From Pseudomonadota bacterium (lineage in GTDB: Bacteria > Pseudomonadota > Gammaproteobacteria > Burkholderiales > Burkholderiaceae_D): a stretch of DNA of 37,388 nucleotides. Positions 24,413 through 33,340 of this stretch are shown one piece after another. The DNA lies in NCBI GenBank assembly GCA_023449275.1, contig JAEXJM010000039.1, forward strand, positions 1 through 37,388, in the 5' to 3' direction. The position numbers and the translations under genes are program-made. The notes under the pieces were generated by a model that was not told the DNA's origin, ran no database searches, and was given only the letters and a program-made list of their open reading frames with translations. Every line of letters starts with the position of its first letter. Position 1 is the first letter of the stretch.

Positions 24413-24465
24413 AATGCTGATCCTTCAGGGATGAAATTCGGTTCTTACTATATCGGAAAATTCAT

Positions 24466-26727
24466 TCAGGGTGAAAGGGGTTCATATCCTGGAATGCTTC
24501 TTCGCAATGCATTCAGAGGATTGGAACCAATGCTGGAAAGTCCTTTCAGTTGAAGCTGGAAATAAAAGGCGGTATTCGTTTCGATCGATGAAGTGGCGTA
24601 ACGCTGGGCCATCAACCGGAAAATCCAGCAGTCCGCGTTATATTCGAATCCGAATATGTTTTCAATCGTTTTGTTGTCGGCCAGAGAATAACTGACCTGT
24701 CCGATCGCATACCAACGTTGTGCGATAGGCCACTGGCCGGAGACGTTGATCTGATCCAGCTCGTTTCCGTAATAATCGACAGTGTCGCGCAAATAACGGT
24801 ATTCCGCATTCAGCAACTTCATTGGCCCCGGTTTCCATTGGGTACTGAAGTTTGCACTATACATTTTCCGGGTACTCTGGTTGTACTGGATGGCGGAATC
24901 GACCGATAAAGTAGGCAGGATTTTGCCGCCGGCCATCATCAACAGGTCAGAACGGTTCTGGGATTGTTGCAGATCCGAATTATAGAGATAGACACGCTGG
25001 TCGGTCAGATAATAACGCTGCCCGACAGTGAAGCGCATCCGCTCGGCCCCGTTTTCCTCGATGAAACGCGTTGTAACGGCTGCTGTCAGGTTGTTGGCGT
25101 CAGCAATTCGATCGTAACCGTCAAAACGGTTTTCTGTGAATAGCAGTGGATATCCGAAGCTGGGTTCACCTGAATCAAAGATGGGAAATTTGCTTTGATC
25201 CTTGTATGGGGTATAGACATAGAACAACCGGGGTTCGAGTGTCTGGGTCATTCCCTTTCCAAAGAATGAGGCGTCTCTTTCAAATACGAGGCCGCCGTCG
25301 AGGGAGACGGTTGGCAAGACACGAGTCAGCGATTTCGTATTGTAAGGCGATTCATCCAGATCATATTTCGCCAGGTTCAGGATGGCTTTGGGCGTAAAGA
25401 AAAAACCGCTCTGATAAATCGGGTAAGAAATTTCCGGTTTCATGATGAAACGGTTACCGCGTGCCTGTTGCTGAAAAGGCATTTTGTCCAGATTTTCGTT
25501 GGATAGCCAGAAACGCGTCATTTCCGCATACACTTGCCAGTCGAAACCATGAACGTCTTCCTGTCCGCCGCTGATCATCAATTGCGGCAAGCGGTCGAAA
25601 GGTCTCAGAATCGGCGATTCGATATCCTGAAGAACCTGATAACTGGTCGCACGCAATGTCGTATTCCATATGCCGAACTGCTGCCTGATCCCTCCTTCGC
25701 GCAGAAGCAGGCGTTGCAGGTCACGGTTTTGTGGATTCGAGAAATCGTCGGGATATTTGTCATCCGAAGCTGACTTCACATCCCAATAATACGAAAAGCC
25801 GTTATTGAAAGCCTGCTGGTGTTTTGTCGACAGGAAATACCTGTCGCGATCGGCTTCCTTGTCATCCGGTAAATATTCTATGTAGGTGATGCCGGAATAA
25901 TTACGTCCTTCATAACGGGCTTCGACACCCATCTGCAAACCTCTTCTGGCGATGAAGTTCGGGAAAATCGTCAAATCGTAATTGGGCGCCAGATTGAAAT
26001 AGTAAGGGACAATAACTTCCAGCCCATTTTTCGATGTCATACCGATGGTCGGTGGCAGGAACCCCGATTTTCTTTCCGACTTGATCGGAAAGGTCATCGC
26101 AGGGGCACCCATAATCGGCACATCCTTGAAATAAAGTACCGGACTGGTGGCATAGCCGATATTGCTGGTGTTGTCGAGATGAAGCTTGTTCGAGCTTAAA
26201 TACCAGTCAGGACTGGTACCTTCGCAAGTGCTGTATGTGCTTTTGAATATATTGGTCTTGTCATCGCCTACCAGCTCGATTTTGCTGGCACTACCCTGAC
26301 CATTGGTTTCCTCGAATTTATAGGTCGTGTTGACCAACTGGCCTTCGCCAGTGTCAAGATTCAGGTTGGCGTGCTCAGCCGTAAACTGGTCACCGAATCG
26401 CTGTATGAAAACATTTCCAATTAATTCAGCCTCATTTTCTTCCTGACGGAAGATGCCATGATCCCCAGTCAGAAGCGTCTGGTCGCGCTGGACTTCAACT
26501 TCATAATCAAGGTAAAGATCACGGGCAGGACGTCCTGCGATCTGTTCGGCCTGAAGAATGGTTGGTGCGTCCTTGTCCTCAACCCGTTTGGGAGCGATTT
26601 GCTTTTTTTTGTCTGTGCCGTCTCTGGATTTCGCCTGTGCCGCAGGAGAGACAATAAGACTCGCCGAGATCGTAGCCAGCAACGAAAACAAGACACACGG
26701 CGTGAAAGATGCAAAAAAACGGCTCAT
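24466..26727 (-). CDS. lptD: LPS-assembly protein LptD
   Basis: An outer-membrane beta-barrel that, with LptE, inserts LPS into the outer leaflet. The 753-aa precursor has a signal peptide ending near AAQA, an OstA jelly-roll domain (about 55-200: DHGIFRQEENEAELIGNVFIQ region), and a long aromatic-rich barrel to the C-terminus. Cysteines occur at STCEGTS (near residue 170) and in the barrel end (NADCWIFRL), the positions of the inter-domain disulfides. It is divergent from amgK across 94 nt. Confidence 0.95.
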   Translation of the reverse strand: MSRFFASFTPCVLFSLLATISASLIVSPAAQAKSRDGTDKKKQIAPKRVEDKDAPTILQAEQIAGRPARDLYLDYEVEVQRDQTLLTGDHGIFRQEENEAELIGNVFIQRFGDQFTAEHANLNLDTGEGQLVNTTYKFEETNGQGSASKIELVGDDKTNIFKSTYSTCEGTSPDWYLSSNKLHLDNTSNIGYATSPVLYFKDVPIMGAPAMTFPIKSERKSGFLPPTIGMTSKNGLEVIVPYYFNLAPNYDLTIFPNFIARRGLQMGVEARYEGRNYSGITYIEYLPDDKEADRDRYFLSTKHQQAFNNGFSYYWDVKSASDDKYPDDFSNPQNRDLQRLLLREGGIRQQFGIWNTTLRATSYQVLQDIESPILRPFDRLPQLMISGGQEDVHGFDWQVYAEMTRFWLSNENLDKMPFQQQARGNRFIMKPEISYPIYQSGFFFTPKAILNLAKYDLDESPYNTKSLTRVLPTVSLDGGLVFERDASFFGKGMTQTLEPRLFYVYTPYKDQSKFPIFDSGEPSFGYPLLFTENRFDGYDRIADANNLTAAVTTRFIEENGAERMRFTVGQRYYLTDQRVYLYNSDLQQSQNRSDLLMMAGGKILPTLSVDSAIQYNQSTRKMYSANFSTQWKPGPMKLLNAEYRYLRDTVDYYGNELDQINVSGQWPIAQRWYAIGQVSYSLADNKTIENIFGFEYNADCWIFRLMAQRYATSSIETNTAFYFQLQLKGLSSIGSNPLNALRRSIPGYEPLSP

Positions 26728-26821
26728 GAAAAAAGCACAATGAAATAAGGCTGCAATATATTATTCAGAATCGCTTATTATATGGGAACTTTGTCACTAA
26801 AAATGTAACGTTTTACCTTTC

Positions 26822-27856
26822 ATGTCAATATCTGCTCAAAATTCTTCCGATACCCGCATGATTCGCCTGCTGGAGTGGCTTGAATCATTGCCTGATTTTC
26901 AACTCGATACCAAAACCGTTCGGCCTGCCTCATCCGACGCCAGTTTCCGCAGGTATTTCCGGATCGATTCGCGAAATGGATCCTATATCGTCATGGATGC
27001 GCCTCCGGATAAAGAAAAGCTTGAACCTTTCATTCATGTCGCTGATATTTTCGGCCAGAGTGGTGTGGCTGTTCCAGAGATTCTGGCAAAAGATGTCGGG
27101 AACGGTTTTCTGCTTTTGTCCGATCTGGGTGTCGCCACGTATCTGAACGAGCTCAATGATGAAAGTGCTCATGGGCTTTATCTGGATGCTATCGATGCTC
27201 TGATCCGGATACAATCGATCAGCCAGCCGGATATTCTGCCTGAATACGACCGGGCAGTATTATTGCGGGAACTGAATCTTTTTCCTGAATGGTATATCGC
27301 GAAACATCTGAATTATCAGATGAGTGAGAAGCAAAAAGTCGAACTCGAAAAGGTTTTCAACCTGATTTTGGCCAATAATCTGTCACAGCCGCAGGTTTAC
27401 GTTCATCGTGACTATCATTCCCGTAATCTGATGTGCCTGGGTGACAAGAACGATAATCCGGGGATCCTTGATTTCCAGGATGCCCTGTTCGGTCCGATTA
27501 CGTATGATCTCGTTTCCCTCTTAAGGGACGCCTATATTGAATGGGACGAGGAAAAGGTTCTGGACTGGGTTATCCGGTATTGGGAAAAAGCGAAGAAGTC
27601 AGGATTGCCGGTCAATCCGGATATCGATCTCTTCTATCGGGATTTTGAATTCATGGGCATTCAACGCCATCTCAAAATATTGGGCATTTTTGCCCGTCTA
27701 TATCATCGTGATGGAAAAGAGGCCTATCTGAACGATATTCCTCTGGTACTGAAATATGCAAGCAAGACAGCGCACCGCTATAATGAATTGGCGCCTTTGG
27801 CGCGTTTGCTTGATGAACTTCAGGATAAAAAACAGGACGTCACCTATTCTTTTTAG
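26822..27856 (+). CDS. amgK: anomeric N-acetylmuramate/N-acetylglucosamine kinase
   Basis: A phosphotransferase of the APH fold that phosphorylates MurNAc and GlcNAc at the anomeric carbon in peptidoglycan recycling. The 344-aa protein has the N-terminal SSDASFRRYFRI nucleotide region, the catalytic loop VYVHRDYHSRNLM and the metal-binding ILDFQDALFGPITYDLVSLL. murU follows after about 27 nt and lptD-surA is divergent upstream, the arrangement known in Pseudomonas. Older annotations call it an aminoglycoside phosphotransferase, but the context argues against resistance. Confidence 0.9.
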   Translation: MSISAQNSSDTRMIRLLEWLESLPDFQLDTKTVRPASSDASFRRYFRIDSRNGSYIVMDAPPDKEKLEPFIHVADIFGQSGVAVPEILAKDVGNGFLLLSDLGVATYLNELNDESAHGLYLDAIDALIRIQSISQPDILPEYDRAVLLRELNLFPEWYIAKHLNYQMSEKQKVELEKVFNLILANNLSQPQVYVHRDYHSRNLMCLGDKNDNPGILDFQDALFGPITYDLVSLLRDAYIEWDEEKVLDWVIRYWEKAKKSGLPVNPDIDLFYRDFEFMGIQRHLKILGIFARLYHRDGKEAYLNDIPLVLKYASKTAHRYNELAPLARLLDELQDKKQDVTYSF

Positions 27857-27883
27857 TAATTGATTCATCCAGGAGCTATGCCA

Positions 27884-28600
27884 ATGAAAGCAATGATATT
27901 TGCGGCAGGGCGAGGCAATCGCATGCGCCCATTGACGGACACTTGCCCCAAACCCTTGCTGAAAGTACGTGGGCGTCCGCTGATCGTCTGGCACATCGTC
28001 AATCTGGTTCGTGCCGGCATTACTGAAATCGTCATCAACCATGCCCATCTGGGGCAGCAGATAGAAGCATTGCTGGGAGACGGCTCACGTTATGGTGCCA
28101 GCATATCCTATTCTCATGAAGAAACAGCACTGGAGACTGCAGGGGGGATTGCCATGGCCCGCCATTTGTTGGGAGAGGCTCCTTTTGTCGCGATTGCTGC
28201 CGATGTCTATTGTCCCTATTTCGATTTTGAGGAGGTCAAGACCGTTCTCCAGGACAATGATGTGTGGGGTAAGCCGTATGATATGGCCAAAAGAGACATT
28301 GCATGGTTATATCTCGTGCCCAACCCTTCTTTTCATCCGGATGGGGATTTCGCATTGCATTCCTTCACGGTGAAAAATGAAGGGGAGCCTAAATGGACTT
28401 ATTCCGGAATCGGCGTTTTTCGAATGTCGATGTTCGACTCTGTTTCAGCAGGAGAAAAAGTGCAATTGGGAGCCGTGCTTCGGGAATATATTTCCCGGGA
28501 ACAGGTGGGTGGGGAAATCTATCGTGGTGAATGGAAAAACGTCAATACGATTGAAGAGCTCGACAAACTCAATGCGATCGCCAATAAAAAACCTGATTGA
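27884..28600 (+). CDS. murU: N-acetylmuramate alpha-1-phosphate uridylyltransferase
   Basis: Makes UDP-MurNAc from MurNAc-1-phosphate and UTP, by-passing early steps of de novo muropeptide synthesis. The 238-aa nucleotidyltransferase shows the MKAMIFAAGRGNRMRPLTDT signature, EIVINHAHLGQQIEALLGDG, LETAGGIAMA, and IAADVYCPY (the family usually has a D-V metal pair here). AGGAG at 27871-27875 favours ATG 27884 over the frame's upstream options. It is the second gene of the amgK-murU pair. Confidence 0.92.
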   Translation: MKAMIFAAGRGNRMRPLTDTCPKPLLKVRGRPLIVWHIVNLVRAGITEIVINHAHLGQQIEALLGDGSRYGASISYSHEETALETAGGIAMARHLLGEAPFVAIAADVYCPYFDFEEVKTVLQDNDVWGKPYDMAKRDIAWLYLVPNPSFHPDGDFALHSFTVKNEGEPKWTYSGIGVFRMSMFDSVSAGEKVQLGAVLREYISREQVGGEIYRGEWKNVNTIEELDKLNAIANKKPD

Positions 28601-28615
28601 ATCCAATCAGGTTTT
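28588..28615. terminator. murU: hairpin overlapping the murU stop
   Basis: AAAACCTGATTG (28588-28599) pairs perfectly with CAATCAGGTTTT (28604-28615) around AATC. The arm includes the murU stop codon. A short T run at the end and A run at the start allow weak bidirectional termination; leftward it would follow panD at 28705. Confidence 0.55.
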
Positions 28616-28704
28616 AAAAGCTGAAATTTGCGGTTCAGATATAAGGCCGGTACGGCCATTCCTGAAGATGCGTATGTCAGTAACGATATCAGCCGAATCG
28701 GTAA

Positions 28705-29064
28705 TTATTCTTTGATTGCGGTGATTTTATTGTTTTCGTCAACGAGAACGACTTTGGGTTTCCAGGTTTTGATTTCTTCATCGGTCATCGGGCCAAAGGT
28801 ACAGATAATCAGCAAATCGCCAAGATGGGCGCGACGTGCAGCGGCACCGTTCAATCCGATTTCGCCACTCCCACGTTTTCCGGGAATGGTATAAGTTGAG
28901 AACCGTTCACCGTTATTGACATTGTAAAGATCAATTTTTTCGTACAGGGCCATTCCGGCAGCTTCCAGAAGGTCCTCATCAATCGAGCAAGAGCCTTCAT
29001 AAGCCAGGTCACATTGAGTGACGGTAGCACGATGAATCTTGCCGCGTAACATAATCCGTTGCAT
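28705..29064 (-). CDS. panD: aspartate 1-decarboxylase
   Basis: Makes beta-alanine for pantothenate and CoA synthesis. The 119-aa proenzyme cleaves itself between Gly24 and Ser25 in YEGSCSID to expose a pyruvoyl group. Tyr58 (FSTYTI) and the GLNGAAARRAHLGDLLIICTF core are present. An AGGAGA ribosome site lies 9 nt before the ATG. It is a single gene on the minus strand. A PanE-like reductase is in the window but is not adjacent. Confidence 0.95.
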   Translation of the reverse strand: MQRIMLRGKIHRATVTQCDLAYEGSCSIDEDLLEAAGMALYEKIDLYNVNNGERFSTYTIPGKRGSGEIGLNGAAARRAHLGDLLIICTFGPMTDEEIKTWKPKVVLVDENNKITAIKE

Positions 29065-29530
29065 TTCAAGTATCTCCTCTTTACGAAATGGCCATATGAA
29101 ACTTCAGGGTTTCGACGATTTCGTTTTTTGAATCAAACGCCCTGATTCTCTTTTGCAGGGTGACTTAAAGTCGTTTGAAAACATCGCGTGTTATACGCGC
29201 TCAAACAAAACCAAAGGGTGTGTTGTTCCGGGATTTTCCATTTATGTTTATCCGGTATGTACGGGGCATTCAATTTTTCAGGCTGTTTTGTCCGTGAGCC
29301 CGATGAGTTGAATGAATAAATGGCAATTGGCAGAAAAGTTGATTTCCGAAGAAATCCGCACACTTTGGAAAGTTTTTTATGATACACGAATTTTTTCGTT
29401 GAAAAATCAAAAAACTGCAAAAGTTGACCGGAAATCATACTTTTAAGCTACTTTCTTTCTTGTATCAAGTGACATCATAATGAAATCCTCAGGGAACTTA
29501 TCAACTAAAACAAAGTAAAATAATAAACTT
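29065..29530. other. 466-nt divergent intergenic region between panD and nudJ
   Basis: I find no convincing gene here; a 101-codon frame on the minus strand has no recognisable features. The region holds the panD ribosome site and a structured patch at 29173-29206: GTTTGA pairs with TCAAAC, enclosing CGCGT-GTTAT-ACGCG. A small palindrome GACTTAAAGTC (29162-29172) sits directly before it. The part from about 29380 to 29530 is AT-rich and probably carries the nudJ promoter, but I cannot fix its boxes. Confidence 0.5.
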
Positions 29531-29992
29531 ATGCTAAAGCCTGAAATAACGGTTGCAACCGTCATTGAACAGAATAACCGCTTTCTGCTTGTAGAAGAGG
29601 AAACGGAAAATGGCCTGTTGCTTAATCAACCGGCAGGGCATCTTGAAGAGGATGAATCCATTGTTGAAGCTGCTGCAAGGGAGACGCTGGAAGAAACAGG
29701 GTGTGAGTTGACTCCTCGGGCACTTATCGGTGTTTATCTGCTTCAATACAAGCGGAAGAATGGAGAAAGGGTTTCCTTTCTCCGTTTCACCTTTACCGGT
29801 GAAATCGGTTCAAGGAAAAAACGTCAATTGGATCCGGATATATTACGCACAGTATGGATGACATATGAGGAAATTGCGGCCTGTCCGGAAAGGCACCGTA
29901 GCAGTCTGGTTTTGAAATCCATTGATGATTACAGGAAAGGGCTGCGTATGCCGCTTTCTGTTTTATCCACATTGTTTGTGGAAAGGGATTAA
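29531..29992 (+). CDS. nudJ: Nudix hydrolase, NudJ-like
   Basis: A 153-aa Nudix phosphohydrolase. The Nudix box is intact: Gly, five residues, Glu, then RE-T-LEETG (in GHLEEDESIVEAAARETLEE and on). E. coli NudJ hydrolyses HMP-PP and thiamine diphosphate among others; the true substrate here is not evident. It ends 3 nt before mnmA, the same nudJ-mnmA order as in E. coli, which supports the assignment. The ribosome site before ATG 29531 is weak. Confidence 0.88.
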   Translation: MLKPEITVATVIEQNNRFLLVEEETENGLLLNQPAGHLEEDESIVEAAARETLEETGCELTPRALIGVYLLQYKRKNGERVSFLRFTFTGEIGSRKKRQLDPDILRTVWMTYEEIAACPERHRSSLVLKSIDDYRKGLRMPLSVLSTLFVERD

Positions 29993-29995
29993 GTT

Positions 29996-31099
29996 GTGAG
30001 CAAGAAAAAAGTAGTCATCGGCATGTCGGGAGGGGTCGATTCTTCCGTATCCGCCTGGTTGTTGAAAGAGCAGGGATATGAAGTAGTCGGCCTTTTCATG
30101 AAAAACTGGGAAGATGACGATGATGGGGAATATTGTTCTGCGCGTCAGGACTGGCTGGATGCCGTCAGTGTCGCAGACGTCATCGGCATCGATATTGAAG
30201 TCGTCAATTTTGCATCGGAATACAGGGAACGGGTATTTTCCGAATTCTTGCGCGAATATGAGGCGGGCAGAACACCGAATCCGGACGTGTTGTGTAATGC
30301 GGAAATCAAATTCAAGGCCTTTCTCGACCATGCCGTTTCACTGGGGGCAGAGCAGATTGCAACCGGACACTATGCGCGGGTTCGTGAAAACAATGGATTA
30401 TTCGAATTGATGAAGGCGGTGGACGATACCAAGGACCAAAGTTATTTTCTGCACCGGTTGAATCAGAAACAGCTTTCAAAAGCCATTTTTCCATTAGGTG
30501 AAATCAGAAAAACGGAAGTCCGTAAAATTGCCGAAAAGCTGGGGTTGCCCAATGCAAAAAAGAAAGACTCAACCGGAATATGTTTTATCGGTGAGCGTCC
30601 TTTCCGTGCTTTTTTGAACCGCTACCTGTCATATGAACCCGGCCCGATCAAAACACCTGAGGGAAAAGAGATCGGACAGCATGTCGGACTCAGCTTTTAC
30701 ACGATCGGCCAACGAAAGGGGATCGGTATAGGCGGTCTGAAATCGTTCAAAAATCCCGATGGCACGAGTGACGCCTGGTATGTTGCCAGAAAAGACATAC
30801 CAAACAATACTCTTTATGTCGTGCAGGGACATGATCATCCCTGGCTGTTATCCCCGGAACTGGACGCAACACAGTCCAGCTGGATTGCCGGTTTTTCACC
30901 GGATAATCAGGCCTTGTCGGTGAAAACACGTTACAGACAAAAGGATGTTCCCGGGATGTTGAATGTGACGGGTGAAGATGCCTTTTCCGTAAATTTTGAA
31001 CAGCCGCAATGGGCCATTACGCCCGGACAGTCTGCCGTATTTTACAAGGGCGATGTTTGTCTGGGTGGTGGAATTATCGACCATAGCCAGACAGACTGA
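29996..31099 (+). CDS. mnmA: tRNA-specific 2-thiouridylase
   Basis: Thiolates U34 of Lys, Glu and Gln tRNAs, using sulfur relayed from IscS/TusE. The 367-aa PP-loop enzyme has MSGGVDSSVSAW at the N-terminus, the catalytic Cys in NPDVLCNAEIKF, and the second Cys in STGICFIGERPF. It begins with GTG 29996, 3 nt after the nudJ stop, with AAAGGG about 8 nt upstream in the end of nudJ. Translation of the two genes is probably coupled. Confidence 0.96.
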   Translation: MSKKKVVIGMSGGVDSSVSAWLLKEQGYEVVGLFMKNWEDDDDGEYCSARQDWLDAVSVADVIGIDIEVVNFASEYRERVFSEFLREYEAGRTPNPDVLCNAEIKFKAFLDHAVSLGAEQIATGHYARVRENNGLFELMKAVDDTKDQSYFLHRLNQKQLSKAIFPLGEIRKTEVRKIAEKLGLPNAKKKDSTGICFIGERPFRAFLNRYLSYEPGPIKTPEGKEIGQHVGLSFYTIGQRKGIGIGGLKSFKNPDGTSDAWYVARKDIPNNTLYVVQGHDHPWLLSPELDATQSSWIAGFSPDNQALSVKTRYRQKDVPGMLNVTGEDAFSVNFEQPQWAITPGQSAVFYKGDVCLGGGIIDHSQTD

Positions 31100-31109
31100 T
31101 TATTGAAGG

Positions 31110-31129
31110 CCGGTTTCGGTTGAAACCGG
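31110..31129. terminator. hairpin between convergent mnmA and GST genes
   Basis: CCGGTTTC (31110-31117) pairs perfectly with GAAACCGG (31122-31129) around GGTT. No proper T run adjoins it on either strand, so its use as a terminator is uncertain. Confidence 0.4.
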
Positions 31130-31735
31130 TCATTCCGGTTTTGTTTCCTTAAATGAAGCGCGTTCGGAGAGCCTGTCGAAAAGTTGAGACAGATTTTCAT
31201 ATTCTTTGCGCCATCCGATTTCAGGGAAACGGAATTCAAGCCAGCCGAGAGCACATCCGACAGCAATATCAGCCAGTGAAAAAGCATGTTCATGGCAGAA
31301 CTGGCGTTCCCCCAAATTGACTGACATGGCTTTCAGACCCGCATGAATTTTTTTCATTTGCCGGTCAATCCATTCCTGGCTCTGTTGCGCAACAGGACGT
31401 TTTCCTTCAAGACGAATCGATATGGCGGCATCCATTATCCCGTCAGCCAACGCTTCCCAGCATCTGACGTCAGCTCGTGCACGGTTTGAATTGGGCAATA
31501 ACTTGCCCACAGGAGTGGTTGTATCGAGATAGGCGACAATCACGCGGGAATCGTAAAGTGTTTTTCCATCATCCATCACCAGACAGGGAACTTTGCCAAG
31601 GGGATTGTACTCGTTGATGATGCTGTCAGGTGAGTCCAGATCGGCGAGAACGAATTCATATTCAATTTTCTTTTCGCTTAATACTATTCGCGTTTTGCGG
31701 ACATAAGGACTGGTGAGAATACCAAACAGTTTCAT
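31130..31735 (-). CDS. glutathione S-transferase family protein, YibF-like
   Basis: A 201-aa cytosolic GST-fold protein. The thioredoxin-like N-terminal domain (1-75) has the start MKLFGILTSPYVRKTRIVL, with the active-site Ser9 region, cis-proline KVPCLV and the glutathione-contacting DSRVI. The helical C-terminal domain carries the FSLADIAVGCALGWL motif with the conserved Asp. It resembles E. coli YibF. It is on the opposite strand between mnmA and purB, where E. coli has hflD. Substrate unknown. Confidence 0.88.
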   Translation of the reverse strand: MKLFGILTSPYVRKTRIVLSEKKIEYEFVLADLDSPDSIINEYNPLGKVPCLVMDDGKTLYDSRVIVAYLDTTTPVGKLLPNSNRARADVRCWEALADGIMDAAISIRLEGKRPVAQQSQEWIDRQMKKIHAGLKAMSVNLGERQFCHEHAFSLADIAVGCALGWLEFRFPEIGWRKEYENLSQLFDRLSERASFKETKPE

Positions 31736-31879
31736 GATGTATGAGGGTGAAAAAAACGTTGGGATTATAACATTTTAGTGTCTGATAAACGTCAGTCCGG
31801 AACAAAGTATGGGTAAATTGTGTCCGGAAAATGTTAAACTAGATAAACGTACTGATTTATGAATGAGCATTGTTTAAAC

Positions 31880-33307
31880 ATGGAATTCTCTGCACTTTCC
31901 GCCCTTTCCCCACTTGATGGCAGATATCTCAGAAAGACGGATGCCTTGCGCCCGATTCTTTCTGAAACCGGTTTCATGCGACATCGTGTCAAAGTTGAAA
32001 TTGCCTGGCTGAAAGCGTTGTCCATGGCAGGATTCACGGAGATACGACCGTTTTCCGAAGTAACGAATGATTTTCTCGAGAAACTGGTCGATGATTTTTC
32101 GGTTGACGATGCAGCCCGTATCAAGGAAATCGAGGCTATCACGAATCACGATGTCAAAGCTGTGGAATACTGGATCAAGGAATCGATCGGATTGAAACTT
32201 CCGCCCGAATTGTCGGGGCTGAAAGCCAGACAGGTCGAGGTGGATGCTATTGTGACCGGCGAATTGGGCACGGTGGCAGAATTCATTCATTTTGCCTGTA
32301 CTTCTGAAGATATCAACAATACCTCGCATGGCATGATGATCAAGGCCGCAAGGGATGAAGTCGTTCTGCCGGCCTTGAATGCCATTATCAATCGCCTGCG
32401 CACAATCGCACATCAGAATGCGTCACTGTCCATGTTGGCCAGAACACATGGCCAGACAGCCAGTCCGACGACCTTGGGCAAGGAATTCGCCAATATCGTT
32501 TCACGCCTTCAACGTGCTGCCGGGAAAATCGGTGCGGTCGAAATCATGGGAAAGATGAATGGTGCGGTCGGAAATTACAATGCCCATTTTTCAGCCTATC
32601 CCGATTTTGATTGGGAAAGCTTTTCCAGAAATGTCGTTGAAAACAGTCTGGGACTGACATTCAACGAATACACCATACAAATCGAACCACACGACTATAT
32701 TGCCGAACTGTTCGATGCCATTGCCCGAGCGAATACGATCCTGATCGACCTGAACAGGGATATCTGGAGTTATATCTCACTGGGATATTTCAGGCAGATC
32801 ACCAAAGCCGGAGAAGTCGGTTCCAGTACGATGCCACATAAAGTCAATCCAATTGACTTCGAAAATTCCGAAGGCAACCTCGGTATGGCAAATGCCCTTC
32901 TGAAACATATGTCTGAAAAATTGCCAATATCCCGCTGGCAGCGGGATCTGACGGATTCCACCGTCCTGCGCAATATCGGCATGGCTTTGGGCTATGCCGT
33001 ACTGGCATATGACAGTTGCCTGCGAGGCTTGAACAAGCTGGAAGTCAATGCCGAAAAGATCACTCATGATCTGGAAGAAGCGTGGGAGGTACTGGCAGAG
33101 CCGGTACAGACCGTCATGCGGCGTTATGGCATTGCAAACCCTTATGAACAGTTAAAGGCGCTAACACGCGGCAAGGGTATTGAAAAAGAAGACCTGCAGG
33201 CGTTTATACGCAATCTGGATATACCTCCAGCGGCAAAAGATGAATTGTTGAAAATGACACCGGCAAGCTATACCGGTATTGCATCAAAACTGGCTGAAAA
33301 AATTTAA
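31880..33307 (+). CDS. purB: adenylosuccinate lyase
   Basis: Cleaves SAICAR and adenylosuccinate, releasing fumarate in purine synthesis. The homotetrameric protein (475 aa from this start) closely follows E. coli PurB: LSPLDGRY at the start, TNHDVKAVEYW, FACTSEDINNTSH, ARTHGQTASPTTLGKE, and the mobile signature loop GSSTMPHKVNPIDFENSEGN. The frame is open to ATG 31859, but MEFSALSALSPLDGRY at 31880 matches the family start; neither ATG has a clear ribosome site. It stands alone on this strand after the GST gene. Confidence 0.96.
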   Translation: MEFSALSALSPLDGRYLRKTDALRPILSETGFMRHRVKVEIAWLKALSMAGFTEIRPFSEVTNDFLEKLVDDFSVDDAARIKEIEAITNHDVKAVEYWIKESIGLKLPPELSGLKARQVEVDAIVTGELGTVAEFIHFACTSEDINNTSHGMMIKAARDEVVLPALNAIINRLRTIAHQNASLSMLARTHGQTASPTTLGKEFANIVSRLQRAAGKIGAVEIMGKMNGAVGNYNAHFSAYPDFDWESFSRNVVENSLGLTFNEYTIQIEPHDYIAELFDAIARANTILIDLNRDIWSYISLGYFRQITKAGEVGSSTMPHKVNPIDFENSEGNLGMANALLKHMSEKLPISRWQRDLTDSTVLRNIGMALGYAVLAYDSCLRGLNKLEVNAEKITHDLEEAWEVLAEPVQTVMRRYGIANPYEQLKALTRGKGIEKEDLQAFIRNLDIPPAAKDELLKMTPASYTGIASKLAEKI

Positions 33308-33340
33308 GAATAACAAACACTAAAATTGGAGAGTAAAACT

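Noticed and set aside
26822..27856. Aminoglycoside phosphotransferase (antibiotic resistance) reading of the kinase
   Set aside because: The fold is shared, but the adjacent murU and the lptD-surA context identify it as AmgK of cell-wall recycling.
29133..29438. A 101-codon minus-strand frame in the panD-nudJ gap
   Set aside because: No ribosome site, domain, signal peptide or membrane segment is evident, and it reads through the paired arms of the hairpin.
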